DNA from: Desmodesmus armatus
Lineage: Eukaryota; Chlorophyta; Chlorophyceae; Sphaeropleales; Scenedesmaceae
Reading direction: 5' to 3'
Assembly: GCA_007449985.2 (NCBI GenBank)
Contig: VIIQ02000067.1
Location: 310,001-374,000 of the forward strand
Length of the DNA: 64,000 nt
The translations under genes were made by a program, and so were the position numbers. The notes beneath the pieces were generated by a model. It was given only the letters and a program-made list of their open reading frames with translations. It had not been told where the DNA came from and did no database searches. Shown here one piece after another: positions 1-12,804 of the stretch. The stretch's first letter is position 1; every line of letters begins with the position of its first letter.

Positions 1-170
1 ATAACTGGCTGACACTGACACACACCTTCACCTTCAGGCACTCACAACTGCGAATGCGCGCTGTTTGACTGCAATCTCAACTCAGACAGCCCCTTCCCGT
101 TCAGCACGCATGTGCATGCTCTGACTGAATGCTGTGTGACTGATGGGCATCTCCTTCCTGTGTATTGCAG

Positions 171-3100
171 TACTTGACGCACGCACTGGAGCTGAAGGAG
201 TCATACAAGCTGCTGAAGCCACATGTCGAGGGCCTGCTGGTGCAGGTGCGTCCTCTACTCCGACGGGTGGTTTGCGGCACGATGCCAAAAAGTCACGGCA
301 TGTGGTTGACCTTGGGCTTGTTGAGGATCGTATGCAGGCAGTTGTGTTTGTCATGTCTTGTGCCACCTAGGTGACAGGCCTGTCAGTGGCAGCATTTGTT
401 GTGGCTGCAGTGACATGTATCATCGGCCGGAGTGCCCAAGCGCTGTAAAGATGTTGGGCTCGCCAACAACTTCCTTTCTGCACCAGGCGTTCACACATCT
501 GCCTCAGCTTTGCCCTTGTTGGCTGTTCTGTGTGCAGGTGGTGCTGCCACACCTGTGCTTTGATGACCAGGACGCTGAGCTGTGGGAGGAGGACCCACAG
601 GAGTTTGTGCGCAAGGTGGGAAGCGGGCATCTTGTTGACATTCGCACTGAGGCTGACTGATGACGCTTCCAAGTGCTGCGGGCAGGTTGCATGCGTGTGG
701 CTGTCTTTGCATCGCAACAAGCTTAGGGGCACTGTTGTTGCCTCGTCCGTATGATGTGCTGGGTGCCGCACATGGATCCCCTGGCCGTGTGTCAGGCCCC
801 ACAGCGGCCTGTGTCACAGTGATGGCAATTACCAGTTGCCAAAGCATGGCTGCCACTTGGCTTCCTTCTGGGCGCACACCCTTGTGCGTTCATCCCATCC
901 CTTAGGCCCTCTGTCATTCTGTCAGTCAGTTGTCAGGCTGGCTGCATCCATCTGCTGACAACAACCTGTTTGTAATTCAGCAGTTCTGCCTTGCTGTTTC
1001 TGGCTGCACAGGGCTATGATGTTCTGGAGGACATGATGAGCCCCCGAACCTCTGCATCCAACTTCATCACCACCATGGCCGGCAAGAGGGCCAAGCACCA
1101 CATGCCTCAACTCATGGTCAGGCTAGTGGAGGTGATGAACACGTACGCAGCAGCAGGTGAGCCAACAGGAGGCTTTGTGCGCACCAGCTGTGAAATCCTC
1201 ACACGGGCAGTGGGAAGGGCAGGAACGCTGCTTTGCGGCAGGCATGCCACAGCCGCGTTCGGGACAACCCATCAAGCAAGTTGCATCAAGCAGACACTAT
1301 TTCAGTGATGTGAGATATCTACTGTTGGCTTTGTGGCCAAGCAGCTGCTGCCGCATCGCATGAGGTCACACATCTGTTGATTGCTGTATCTTCCTTTGCC
1401 CACAGCCAAGGCAGCCAACGGTGCGCGTGTGCCGGAGCCGCTAGCACGCCAGATGGATGGCGCGCTGCTGGCCATTGGAGCACTGTCAGACACGTTGAAA
1501 GCCAAGGTAGGTGGTGTAGGTTGAGTCAGCCGCAGGACAGCCACATCCCCGTTGCAGCACTTGGCATCATGCGAGTGAGCCAGGGGTTGTGTAGGACAGC
1601 AGCAAGCACATGGTTTTCTGCAGCATAACAAGCTGCAGACGTACAGACGTCACAGCAGCAACACGCCTCATGCGCCTGCTGGCTGCACTGCATACCCGCG
1701 GGCAGGCCAGGCTGTGTGGTCATGAGCAATATCAACAACAACGAACTGTACTGTTTGGTGGCACATAATGATCGTGCCGGCTCTATTGCTTGTGTGTCAT
1801 GCTGTGCAGGACCCCTACCGCAGCCAGCTGGAGTCGCTGCTCAGCGCGCACGTGCTGCCGTTGTTCCAGTCGCCGCATGGCCACCTGCGGGCCAAGGCTG
1901 CCTGGCTGGCCAAGGAGTTTGCTGACATCCAGTTCAGCGATGGCGAATCAGGCAGCGGGCCCCTGTTCAACGCACTGCTGCAGGCTGTCATCAATGGGCT
2001 GAATGACAGGTGGGAAACAGAGCAGGTGGTGGCAATGTCTGTTCGTATTTGCATGCAGTCCTGTGCCTGTCCGCCCGATTCACCCATCCACACAGCTGCG
2101 TAGGGGCTGCGCATTGCTCAGGAATGGTGTAAAGCCTGGGTGTCATCCACATCTCAGGCAGCCGCTTGCGCTGGTATTCTCTTGCCTAGCACTAGAGTAA
2201 ATGCCGACTTGCTCCACCCAAAGCTTGAAGACTATAACGGCACCGCCAGCAGAGGCACACCTCCAGCAACATTTAGCAACAGCTACCCGCAGTAGGTGTG
2301 CAATGATCGTGATGCTGATCCTGCATGCGTGTGTTGCTGTTGCTGCGCGCAGTGAGCTGCCCGTGCGTGTGGAGGCGGCTATGGCGCTGCGCAGCTTCAT
2401 TGATGAGTTGCATGATGCGTCTGCGCTGCAGCCAATCCTGCCCCAACTCATGGACAGCATCTTCAAGCTGATGAGCGAGGTAAGCAGCTGTGCTGCAGGG
2501 ATTGATCGGTTGGTCGCTCCAGCATTGCGGCATCGTGACCTTGTGATCGCTGTAACAATGTCACAATAGTCTAGGTGTTGGTTGTGTGCATGCCTGCAGT
2601 CTTCGGGAGTGAGTCCTCGCAGGCTTGCTCACGGCACACTCCAGTGCTGCAATGATGTTCGTTTGGAGCAGCGCACGGTGATAGCAAAACTGTTGCATCA
2701 TGCAACCATGAAGCTGTGCTGAGTGCTGAACATGTTGTGTATCGATACAGGTTGAGAACGAGGACCTGGTCTTCACCTTGGAAACTATGGTGGAGAAGTT
2801 TGGAGACGAGATCGCACCCTACGCAGTGAGTTGGTCTGCGCGCCTCTTCCGCAAGCCACCTGCCTTGCAACTGCGCAGCCGCCGCCGTGCCCAGTTGCAG
2901 CGTGTTGGTCGGGACGGCAGCTTGAGAGTGTCAGTTGGTGGCCAAAAAAATGTGCCGGTTGGCAGGTGTTAGGAAGACTCTTGTTGGCGTCTGATCATGT
3001 GGTTGTGCTTGCAGGTCAACCTGGCGCAGAACCTGACTGCAGCATTCTGGAAGTACAGCGGCATGGCCGATGGGGACGAGGGAGATGACGAGGGAGACGA

Positions 3101-6100
3101 CATGGGTAAGTCTGGTGCTTGCTTTTGCGAACGGCACCTGGGGTGGTGGCGGATGCTGCATTATCGACCCATGTAGCAGATAGCCACCCGCTACTCTGAG
3201 TCCCTGCGCCTTGACTTATCATCAACGGTTCTGATGTCGCTTGGCTGGCCACACCTCAACAGCTCGGTCCAGGTCGCATGTTCCTTGCCTTTCAGTGCTT
3301 GCTTTGGTGTTGCAGGGGAGCAATTGCGCAAGTAGCAAGCACAGCCTTGCTGGTCTTGGCTGATTTCCTTGATTTTATGGCTGTGTTGCGCGTGCTGTGT
3401 GTGACCGCCCCTGCCGCAGCTGCTGTTGCCGCGTACGGCTGCCTCAAGGCGCTCAACACCCTCCTGGATGCTGTTGCCGAGATGAAGCAGCTGCTGCCCA
3501 CGCTGGAGGAGCTCATCTTCCCCATCATGTCCAAGTGCATCAGCTCGGACGGCCAGGACGTTCTGGAGGATGTGCTGCAGCTGCTGGCATACTTCACATA
3601 CTTTGGGGGTAAGAGAGCCATTGTTTTGCAAGAGCCTCTGTTGGTATCGTACAGCAGCATGTACAAGCATGCACCAAGGGGCCAGGAAGCTTGTTCCAGT
3701 GCGAACCCTGTCTTGAAACATGGTTTGGAGCCGCTTCTCAAGCTATGCTTTGGCAATGCTTCGCCCTGCTGTTCTTACAGCCGCCGCCTTCTCCATGACC
3801 ATCTGCACACCCTTGCAGACAAGGGTGTCCTGCCACTCAGCCCCATGCCCCTGGGCATCAGGGTACGCACCTTCGCTGCTTATACGATCTTGGGGTCTGT
3901 GTGGCCACAGCTGGAGGTCAATAACCTTGTCTGCTGCTTGTTGTTTGCTGCCTGCAGAGCTGAGCCCCCGGCTGTGGTCCCTGTGGCCCCAGATCCATGC
4001 GGTTGCTGTGGACTTTGGTGTTGACTACTGGGAGGACATGATCATCCCGCTGGACAACTTCATCAGCAAGGGCACTGCCACATTCATCAGCAGCACCAAC
4101 CCCAACTACCAGGAGAGCCTGTACCAGATGGTGGAGCATACCCTGACAGGTGGGTGGTGTGCTTGAGAGTTGGTGGTTGGTGGTGTGTTGTCTGTCACAC
4201 AACAGGCCGCAAGGCCAGAGCAACGTCAGGAATAAAATGCAGAAGTCAGTGACCCCCTTTGCAATGGATGGCACGCTGCTTTGGCTTAGCTAATGTGTTC
4301 TGAAGTCTGTTACTTACATATTGTGATGTACTTGTTTACTTACATATTGTGATGTACTTGTTTTTGGCCGGCGATGCTGTATGGTTGCTGGTGGCACTGC
4401 AGGTGACCATGAGGAGCTCTGCATGATCCAGCCTGTCAAGCTCATGTCTGTCGTCTTGCAAAACTGCACAGGACAGGTAAGGAGAGCACTGCGATTGGTA
4501 GGATAGCACGCGGTTGCACGTAACAGAGTAAAGCTGTTTGGGTTCTCAACACAACGGGGGGCGGCGCAGCTTTGCAGTGCTGGGCGCAACAGTACGTCAT
4601 CTGCAGCGCTCCCGCCCAACTATCTGCCCATGGCTTGATATGCAATGGCTGTTCAGCTGCAACCCATAACAGTGACACCACCTGCTGCCGACCGGGGCAT
4701 TGGCTGGTGCTGACATGTTGCCAGCACCCCGTTTTGACTGGGTGCTGCAGCGCCATCTGGGATTGAAGCTGACAACTGAGCTTGGTGCTGACGTGTTTCC
4801 TTGCATCAGGTTGACCGCTGGCTGCAGCCCTACCTGCAGTTGACTCTGACGTGTCTGGCCAAGGCAGAGAATAGGCTGCTGAAGGACGAGCTGCTGGTGT
4901 GTGTGGCCAACGCGCTCTACTACAATGCAGCAGCGACGCTGCAGATATTGCAGCAGATGAATGCAGTGCAGCAGCTGTTTGGCGTCTGGTTTGGCTTCAT
5001 CTTTGAGCGCAGGTGAGCCATGCATGGTCGGGACATAAATCAAGGGGGGGGCGGTATTGCTCTGTTCCCCAGACAACATCCTTGCCGCGTGGCAGGGGAG
5101 TGAGGGACGGGGCGGGTTGGGCGCGGGGGACGTGTGTGCTTGTGTCGCTATGGTCAGCATCCCCTCACACCACACAAGGCACCTTGCCTGACCAGCCATC
5201 TCTACACGTGCCGGGCTCGTACCATTGGCCGCCATCACTCACGTTCACTGTCTAGCCTGGCGATCGACCCACTACGCCTCTTGTGCGTGCGTCCGTGTGT
5301 GCGCGCAGCTCCAAGGGCAACAAGCCAGCACACTTCAAGTCAGCGTTCCAGAAGAAGCAGGTTGTGCTGGGCCTGCTGGCAGTGCTGGGCAACACGCCGG
5401 ATGCAGCACTGCCAGCAGAGCTGGCCACAGGGCTGCCGCAGCTGCTGTCTGGCCTGGTGCGGCTGCTGGCGGACCTCAAGGAGCAGCAGGACGCGGCGGC
5501 ACAACGGGCAGACAGTGAAGAGGAGGATGAGGGGCCGGTATGTGGCTCGGCAGTGGGGGGCGGGTGCGGTTTTTTTATTTTTTGGTTTGGCGGGTGCTGG
5601 TGACGCATGCGCTGGTGCTTTGGCTGTCTTTTGTGTTGGTTGGATCCCAAGTTTGCGTGTGTAGCCTGCAGCTGTGAAGCAGCCACTACCAGCATCTTGC
5701 CACGTGCACTGCTCACTGCCCTGCAGTGTGCGCGCATTCCTGTATGACTTGCTGCAAATACAGCCTTACCTTTTTGACCAGATTGTCCTGCCGGTATTGT
5801 TTCTCACACGCAAACTGGGTTTACATCTTTACCTGAGCGCTTGCGGGTGACTGTCTGCGTCTTGGTGGCTTCCAATCACATGCACACTGCGCCAATGTGG
5901 CACAAATGGTCTGGTGCACAATCGCAGCTGTGAGTGCAGTATGATCTGATTCATGGGTGCATGGTGGTGCTGCTGCAGGACGATGTGGATGCAGACGATG
6001 GTGAGGATGACGATGAAGAGGTGAACGATGCTGCTGATGAGGAGTACATGAAGCGGCTGCGCAAGGAGGCGCTGCGCATGCTCAAGGGCGAGACCGGTGG

Positions 6101-6645
6101 GTCACTGGGGCTGGGCTGGTGTGACTGCATACTTGTGCTCCTTTCTGACAAATAATGGCATGTCTGTGTCTGAAGCACGCTGCACTGCAGCTTGCAGAGC
6201 AGGCGTCTTGATGTCCCTGTGCAACAGACGCATGAAGTAATGCCACACTGACATCAGCCCCCAGCCCATAACCCCTGGTAGGCCCGACTGTGCCCCTTCC
6301 CTGTGTTAGGTAGCAGACAACACCACATTGCCAAGCATGGCGCAACACATGCTGTGACTGGTCTTGACTCGTCCGCGGGCCCGCCTGCCTTGTTGCATGC
6401 ATGCAGGGGACGAGGAGAGCGATGAGTGGTCGGAAGGGGACGAGGACGACGAGAATGTCGGCACGCCTCTGGACGACATGGACCCCTTCATCTCATTTAC
6501 CGAGGTGCTGACAGGCATGCAGGCATCCATGCCAGCACGCTACACTGCAGCTATGGCTGGTGCTGACACCAGCGCGCTGAATGCCATCGGTGCGCATGCG
6601 GCACAGGTCAAGGCCAAGAAGGCAGCAGAGCAGCAGCAGCAGTGA
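171..6645 (+). CDS. IPO8: Importin-7/8 (SAD2-type) nuclear import receptor, C-terminal part; 5' end outside the window
   Basis: Karyopherin-beta receptor that binds cargo in the cytoplasm and releases it in the nucleus on Ran-GTP binding. Predicted exons are 171-245, 538-615, 1012-1156, 1406-1506, 1810-2009, 2353-2479, 2751-2825, 3015-3105, 3420-3608, 3958-4149, 4403-4476, 4810-5012, 5309-5537, 5979-6096 and 6407-6645. All phases agree and they give 711 residues ending in TGA. HEAT-repeat segments typical of importin-7/8 are read in the right order: [42 protein letters not shown], FSxxW-type helices, then [13 protein letters not shown] and [12 protein letters not shown]. Three acidic stretches (around 3075-3105, 5510-6040 and 6407-6460) match the acidic tail region of this family. 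The N-terminal Ran-binding repeats lie left of base 1. Family identification is strong; single exon edges are predicted. SAD2 is the plant homologue. Confidence 0.93.
4310..4361. repeat. 26-bp direct repeat, two copies
   Basis: Two adjacent identical copies of a 26-bp unit start at 4310 and 4336 (TTACTTACATATTGTGATGT then ACTTGT), within the importin intron 4150-4402. It is a simple tandem duplication with no visible effect on splicing. Confidence 0.85.
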
Positions 6646-9129
6646 CAGCTGGGTGTGGGGGTACCTGTGAGTGAGGGATGGAGAAGGCAGTGCGCTCTGC
6701 GCACGAGGGAGCTGTTGCATCGACGTGCGTGACATTCACTTGCGGTGCATTGTCTTGATGAGTGCAAGTGCCACACCCAAAAGTGACAGAGGGTTGGGCA
6801 TAGTTCATTGTCGTGCCTGGGTCAGGACTTGACGGTCATGTTCTGGGCATCCTTGTGTTCCCAGCCTGACAGTGCCATGATGGTCAGAGTGACACTTTGT
6901 TTGGTGACAGCTGTGGGTTGGTAGCGGCAGTCTGGGGTGCCACAGACAGGATGGCTGAGGAAACATGGCACTCTTGACCTGGACTGATTGTCATGGACGT
7001 TACAGGTCCTGTCGTGTTGGTGTGTGGCATGCCTTGATGTGTATGCAGGCATACTGTGTTGGCGCGGCACAGCATCACAGGGGGCTTTCAATCAATGTGA
7101 CGACCGCTGTGTGTGTCATACAGCGGTTACCTCCACAAGCGTTTTCTTCAACATGACCAAACTGTTTCAATAGTTGGAACAGGAAGTGCTGCGCGAAGCT
7201 GGCCTGCTGAATGCACCAATGCTGTGCCAGCCTTGTACATGTGTCCATGTCGGCCATGCGCATGGCATGCACAAGTCTGACCCACATCTGTAACCACAGG
7301 ACAAGGTCCTCGTAGTGACAGCCTGGCACCTGCACCGCCCATCGTGTAACCTAACCCAACGTCAGGAATCTCACCAGGCCCCCTGCTACATTGCATACCT
7401 ACAAGATGCCTACGTAACATGGTCATCACACCAACCCAGCAGATCTGATCTGCTGAGTCAGCTGAGTACGGATCTGAACATAATTCCTGCACATGAAGCA
7501 GTCCTGGCAGGCTATGGCAGCGCCTGCACCCTGGCCCACCCTGCAACTGGGTGATTATTCCTGGCGATGCAGTGCATGCCAATCTCATCAGCTGACACAA
7601 ACAGACCCAGTGAGCCAAGGGTTTGGGGGGCCCCGAAGCTCGTCTAGCTTCAGCTGCACATGCATATGCATCACTATCCACTTGTTTCCGTTGACAGACA
7701 CGGCAGCTTCAGCCTCTGCAACCTTACTACAACAATCAGACCCTGCTGGTGGCAAGGAGTCGACTGGCAAGGACGTCCTCATGTGGCAAGGACTCATGCC
7801 TGGTCCAGGAGATGCCTCCTGCTGGTATACCCCCCCCCCCCAGTGACAGACTCAACTCAACTGCCCAGGCTGTGCAACAATAGCTTGCATAGTACGGAAC
7901 TGGACAACTTGAAGCACTGGCAACAGACTCGCACGGCAAGCGATGTGCGGCTGCTCACCCCTGCAATGCACTGTAGAGCAGCTGCTGTTGGGCAGCTGGA
8001 CAAACAACCCGGTGCCGAGGTGTTTGCATGCAACGCTGAGACGGTAGCAGCAATGACTGCAATCATGACTCATGGCATCCTGTGCATGTGCTTGTTCAAC
8101 TGGCAGTGCATGATGCAGCCTGCCTGGCATGGTGTCCCATTTCTTACAGCGAAGCGGCTAGCCAAGGACTGCAGCAAATGCTAGCTATGTACCCCACAAC
8201 ACAGAATCCATCAATGCAAATGTCACCGCATCAACCCCCCAATCCCTCCCCTATGGACAACCCGTCGCATGATGCGTATTTGTGTGCAACACTTGCACTA
8301 GTGCAACACCGTCTCTGAATCACGCTCAGCAGCTAGAGTTGGGTTGCATGCAAGACCCTTGCACCGTGGTGTTTGAATGCACACCTATGCAAAGCACAAC
8401 CCCTGCACAAGCAAGCAGGGGCAACCACTCAGCTGCAGACACAGCTCCATGAAATACACCTGCACAGCTGGCAAACAACAACACCCGCCTGCTGCCCTAC
8501 ACATCTACGGTCACTCTGTGCAACATCAGAAAGTCCCTCAGCACTGCAGATGGGACACACACCCTCACAGAACCACATGCCACACCCTGTTGTGTGCCAA
8601 CTCGTTTCACAACACATGTGCGGCAACCAGACATCGATGTTTCATAACACAAGTGCAGACATCATGGCGGGAGCGGCACACAGCCACACCGTCGAAGCAT
8701 CATGCAGGGTTGCTGAAGCAGCATGCATGCATGCGCATGATTCACACCTAGTCCTCACACATGTGCCTGTGCGTGAACATGCCTATATACAGAAGAAGTG
8801 CATAAGAAGTTTTCCAGCCAAAAAGCTGTAGCACAAGCACGCAAGAACAGCGAATCATCTCCTGGCTTGTTTCCAAGCCAGCAGGAAAGCGCAAGGATGC
8901 ACTCAGAGAGAAGAAGGGCAGTCTGCACAGGAGTGCAAGTACATGTAACCGTCCAAGGGCCCAAGCTTTGGGCCCAGGCGCAACTCGAACAAATTGCCCA
9001 AGCTGCACTTGCAGCAGCAACCCATACGATCATCTTTTGGCTCTCTCATGCTGCAGTTTCTCCCACGCCCACAGCCAGCCGCGATCCGGAACTGACCCAG
9101 CTGCTGGGCTACGGCTAGTGCTGCTGGGG
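6646..9129. other. Intergenic space between convergent genes (importin 3' side, zipper protein 3' side)
   Basis: I find no supported gene here. Open frames exist on both strands (for example 7148-7681 minus and 8373-8831 plus), but their composition is biased and they show no domain or splice pattern. The left part should hold the importin 3' UTR, since TGTAA motifs occur at 7289-7293 and 7345-7349. A run of ten C sits near 7831-7840. The minus-strand gene ending at 9130 presumably has its 3' UTR in the right part. Confidence 0.6.
7289..7293 (+). terminator. Putative polyadenylation signal TGTAA for the importin gene
   Basis: First TGTAA downstream of the importin stop codon, about 640 bases away; a second copy lies at 7345-7349. 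TGTAA is the established poly(A) motif of chlorophyte algae, so this is position plus motif only. Confidence 0.35.
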
Positions 9130-10498
9130 CTACTGCAGCGGCTGCGGCTGAGCCTGGAGCTCCAGCTGGGGACCGTAGTGCTCCACCAGCCGCCTCAGGT
9201 CGCCAATGACTGCCCTCAGGTTGTCATTGGCAGCCTTCATCTCGCTCCAGCCCGACTGCAGGACTGCTAGCTGACTGTGCAGCTGATCATTGATTGCTCG
9301 CAGCTCCGCTAGGCGGGTGTGAAGGGTGCTGCGGGTGCGGGCCAGCGCCTGCATCTGAGGGGGCGAAGCAACAAATCAACAGAGCAGCAGTAGCACCAGC
9401 AGCACCAGCAGCAGCGGGTGAGCAGTTCAGCAATCATTGTGAGACTGCTAGCGCCGAGGGGTGCAACATAAGGGAGTGTACTGCTAGCAGTATCCGCTGC
9501 TGTGCGGCATGCACTCCATGGCAACATGGCAGGTGTCAACTGGCAACATGCAGAGAGCATTTGGCAACCTGCAGGAGTCCATGTGCCAGAGCCACGCTGG
9601 CCGCCTCAGCAAAGAGAAGATGCCCCACAGGGCCACTACAGCCAATGCTGGAGTAGCCTTGTGCCATGTTCATGTAGCACATGCCCTTCCCTCTACTTGT
9701 TGCAGTCGCAGCCTAGGCCCAGAACTCAACAGGCCCCGGGCTTACGTTTGCGTGCCCAGCTGCCTGCCCCCCCCCCTCCCTGCCCCCTACAGCGTTTGGT
9801 GATCCTACCTGCTGTTGGATGTGCTTGATCCCGACAGACGGGCGCGACGCGCAGGGGCGGCCGCGTTTCTTGCGCTCTGGTGGGGCCACATAGTCCGAAT
9901 CCCAGCTCATGTCACTGCTGCCGGGGGTGTCTGGCTCTTCGCTGTCGTCTGCACTCTCTGCCCCGGCTGCTGCTGCTGCTGCCCCTGCTGCCGCTGCCGT
10001 GTCGAAGCGACCAGAAGACTGCTTTCGCCTAACTGCTGCTGCTGTGAGGTTTGGTGCTGTGATAAACGTGGTGGCTGGCAGAGCACATGGGGCAGGGAGG
10101 CAGGAAGTGCCTGTGCCGTCTGCATATGACCCTACCCGTGGCAAGGACAGTGGGAGTGGGCAAGGCGTTGCTGCGGCTGGCGGTTGTGAGGCCAGGCCAG
10201 GCAGCCACCCTGGTGGAAGCAGTGCTGGTGTTTGACGCTGTGTGCCACAGGGAACAGTCAAGCCGCCAGACAGACTGCGCAACTGCAGCTGACAGCTAGC
10301 CGGCCCAGGCAAGGTGCAACTGCCTGCCCGCCCTGCAAGCTGCTGTCGGATGCCTTGCTGCAGACTGTTGCCTTCTGGGATGCACATGGCAATAATGCCT
10401 GTGTCCTGGTGCAGGGAGGGCGCCATCAGGTTCGTTTGAGGTGCTTCAGTAAGTAACCCTGGTCCCCAAGGAGGTCCACTGAGCTGCTCAGCTGCCAT
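9130..10498 (-). CDS. Basic leucine-zipper-like protein with AT-hook-like motif, 304 residues
   Basis: Two exons, complement 9809-10498 (starts with ATG, 230 codons) and 9130-9354, joined in phase 0. The first 180 residues are low complexity, rich in Ala, Gln, Pro and Ser. An acidic stretch around 180-205 (SADDSEEPDTPGSSD) precedes the basic AT-hook-like ERKKRGRP near 208-215. From about residue 224 the protein is a near-perfect heptad coiled coil, with I, L, L, L, L, L, M, L, L in the fourth heptad position. An acidic-basic-zipper order suggests a nuclear DNA-binding dimer, but the basic region lacks the N-x7-R-x9-L spacing of a canonical bZIP and contains prolines. The intron falls exactly between two heptads. 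It appears to be a paralogue of the gene at 13760-15541. Function is inferred; I do not recognise a named family. Confidence 0.7.
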
Positions 10499-11239
10499 TA
10501 CGATACTACAGAGTTTCTTATATAGTAGTCATCAAAGAAGGTCACAGGCCGGTCGCCCGAACTCCACGAACAGCTCGCTTGAAGATCAGGCCGGATAGAC
10601 TGACATTTGCAACTCAGACGGTGCAGCAGTAGCAATTCGGCTACGATGACGATGTCATTCTCTACGATGCACGTCGTCTGAGAAATAGGTGGGCAGAGCG
10701 CTCGGTTTTGGGGGTTGGAGGAAACAGTGGGAAAGACAACCTGGAGCTGCACTGCCCTGACGAAAAAGGATCCGACTGAACAGACTGCAGCAAAGTATAT
10801 TGGGATATTGCAGCATTGAGGTTGCCTGTTCAGGCATCTTGGTGAGTCATTGTCTGAGGCCCTGCTTGGCTGCCCTCATGGGCCAGGTACGCTTGTCTGC
10901 TGTTTGAGGCCGGTCTCAACGCGCAACGAGTGACTCGCTTACATAGATTCAACAAGCAATTCCTTGCATGTCATAGAGCATGCAGGGAGCAGCCAGCAGC
11001 CTCAGCAACAGTCCTGCCAAGGCTGACCTCAGGCTGGAGCCACTTTGACTCCATGCGGTGACTGCAGCACGAGAGCACTGCACAGTCCAATCACCACGCC
11101 GCAGCCACTCATTGCACTAACAACAGCATTTGACACTTGCTGCACGCCAACAAAACCAGCACCAAGCTCCCAATCTAGTCCCGCAGGGCAGCAGCATCAG
11201 CCAAGCTGAACAGGGACACCAATGGGCACCGCGTCCACG
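10499..11239. other. Upstream region of the zipper gene and 3' flank of the TSPO gene
   Basis: No coding sequence is supported. An 84-codon minus frame at 10498-10752 lies directly upstream of the zipper gene and is probably its 5' UTR and promoter. A TGTAA motif on the minus strand (10939-10943) lies about 300 bases beyond the TSPO stop codon. Confidence 0.5.
10939..10943 (-). terminator. Putative polyadenylation signal TGTAA for the TSPO gene
   Basis: TTACA on the plus strand, read as TGTAA on the minus strand, about 300 bases past the TSPO stop codon. This is motif and position only. Confidence 0.35.
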
Positions 11240-12804
11240 TCAGCTTGCCTGCTTGTCTCCCCTGTTGAGCTTGACAATGTCGTAGTTGAGCTTCCAGGCA
11301 ACGCTGACCCACAGCTGTGTGGGAGCAAACAGGGCTGCCGCCAGGGGTGACACTGTGGCAAAGGATGCGATGCCAGCTGAAGGGTTGCAGCAGGGCAGCA
11401 GGACGCACAGGACAGTGCAGGACAGATCGCCACAGAACAGTACAGATCACACCCAACAGCGGCAGTCAGTGAGCTTTTCACACAGGAATACATTGTTTCA
11501 CCAGACTTCCGGTGCTGGTTTCTAGAGCTCCCGCCAAGCAGCACAGCCAGGCTGTCACACCTCTGTGCAATGCACACCCCTACTACCCCCCGACTCGCTG
11601 CTGATGCCCAGGCACTAGCTTACCTGCGATAGATGTCCAGAATGCGCCCATCCACTTGACACTCTCCTCCATCTTGCGCCGACCAAAGAACACCACTGTT
11701 ACAGCAGAACAACACGGCAGGCGGTGTGGAGGATGGCACATGTGTGCTGTATGCGCGCTGTAGGCAGGCCGGGTGAGTGCATGGATCACACTGCTGACAA
11801 GCGCGCACGGCAACTGCAGCGCTGCGGCTGCTAGCCGCGCACACACTCTGAAAGCAGCGCGCGTGACCTGCTGCAGTGAGCACCTGGCCACATGCAAGCT
11901 GCTGATCCACTGGTGGGCTGAGCCGATTGACAGCACATGCCGTCACTGCAGTTGTACTGTTACTGACATAACAAGGCAGGCAGCAGCGTGCATGCACCCC
12001 GGTGCTGACCAATGCGGCCCAGCCAGCTGTGTCCAGCTAGTCAAAACCCACCATTCCACCAATTGCCAAGGAACAGGTGCAGTCCAAAGATGCTCAGCGG
12101 CAGAGCCAGCTGCTTTTTGCTGTCAGCTGTCTTCAGCACAAGCCACAGCGCCACCTGCAGACCCAGGGTAGACAAGCACACGCGCAGTGCTTGGGTACTT
12201 TCATCCAGACCATGCGGTGACAGCAAGCACCTTGGCAATGCTTGCACTCCTGAATCCAAGCCTGCTGCTGTAGCAGAGTCTGGTCAGCACTCTGCCGCAG
12301 AGCTTTGAGAGCCTTTTCCATCAGCTCTTGTGGACACCCCTAGCAGCAATCTGAACAGGTCAGTAGTGCTCTACTGCGTCAGCTCTGCGTGCTGCAGCAC
12401 AGCCAGCATGCTGCTACAGATGCACCCCGTCACCAACTCTGCTGTCTCAGCTGCAACGGTAGGTCACGGAGTTTGTTATGAAGATGACGCATTTCACCAC
12501 TGCTGCAGCTGACAGTGCTGTAGTAAGACTTGAGTTTTGCCCAACAGCTCACCGACTGCAAAACCTTGAGTGGGATCCAGACAGCAGGGAACACCCAGTT
12601 TGGTGGGGTCCATGTTGGCTTTGTTATGGCTTTGTACCAGCTTGCATCATACGTTGGGACCTGCACATGGCAAATGCAGGCCTCAGTGCATTCGCATGAG
12701 TGCACAATGGCTGACTGGATGGCAGTGTTGCTGTGCGGCATGAGACTGACACCCACCAGTCGTTGTACACCAAACACAACAGCTCCCGATGCCAACAGCG
12801 TCAA
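11240..12804 (-). CDS. TSPO: TSPO/MBR (tryptophan-rich sensory protein) family membrane protein, about 187 residues
   Basis: Translocator protein family: five-helix membrane proteins that bind porphyrins, heme and cholesterol-like ligands, located in the outer mitochondrial membrane or, in plants, the secretory pathway. Exons are complement 12553-12660 (core; the open frame reaches ATG at 12804), 12052-12154, 11624-11695 and 11240-11376, all phases fitting. The family signature WYKAITKPTWTPPNWVFPAVW is split across the first helix end and start of the next, and is followed by ALWLVLK, GNWWNVVFFGRRKM, ASFATVSPLAAALFAPTQLW and LNYDIVKLN, in the normal order. The tail is short. The N terminus is uncertain: an acceptor-like CAG directly precedes 12660, so the residues encoded at 12661-12804 may be intronic with a further first exon upstream. 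Family call is secure. Confidence 0.88.

Noticed and set aside
7148..7681. 177-codon open frame, minus strand
   Set aside because: No domain, signal or splice pattern; Cys/Gly/His-rich composition typical of chance frames in this sequence, and it lies in the importin 3' flank.
9130..10498. Canonical bZIP transcription factor
   Set aside because: The zipper is excellent, but the upstream basic segment lacks the N-x7-R-x9-L spacing and contains prolines, so only a bZIP-like description is justified.
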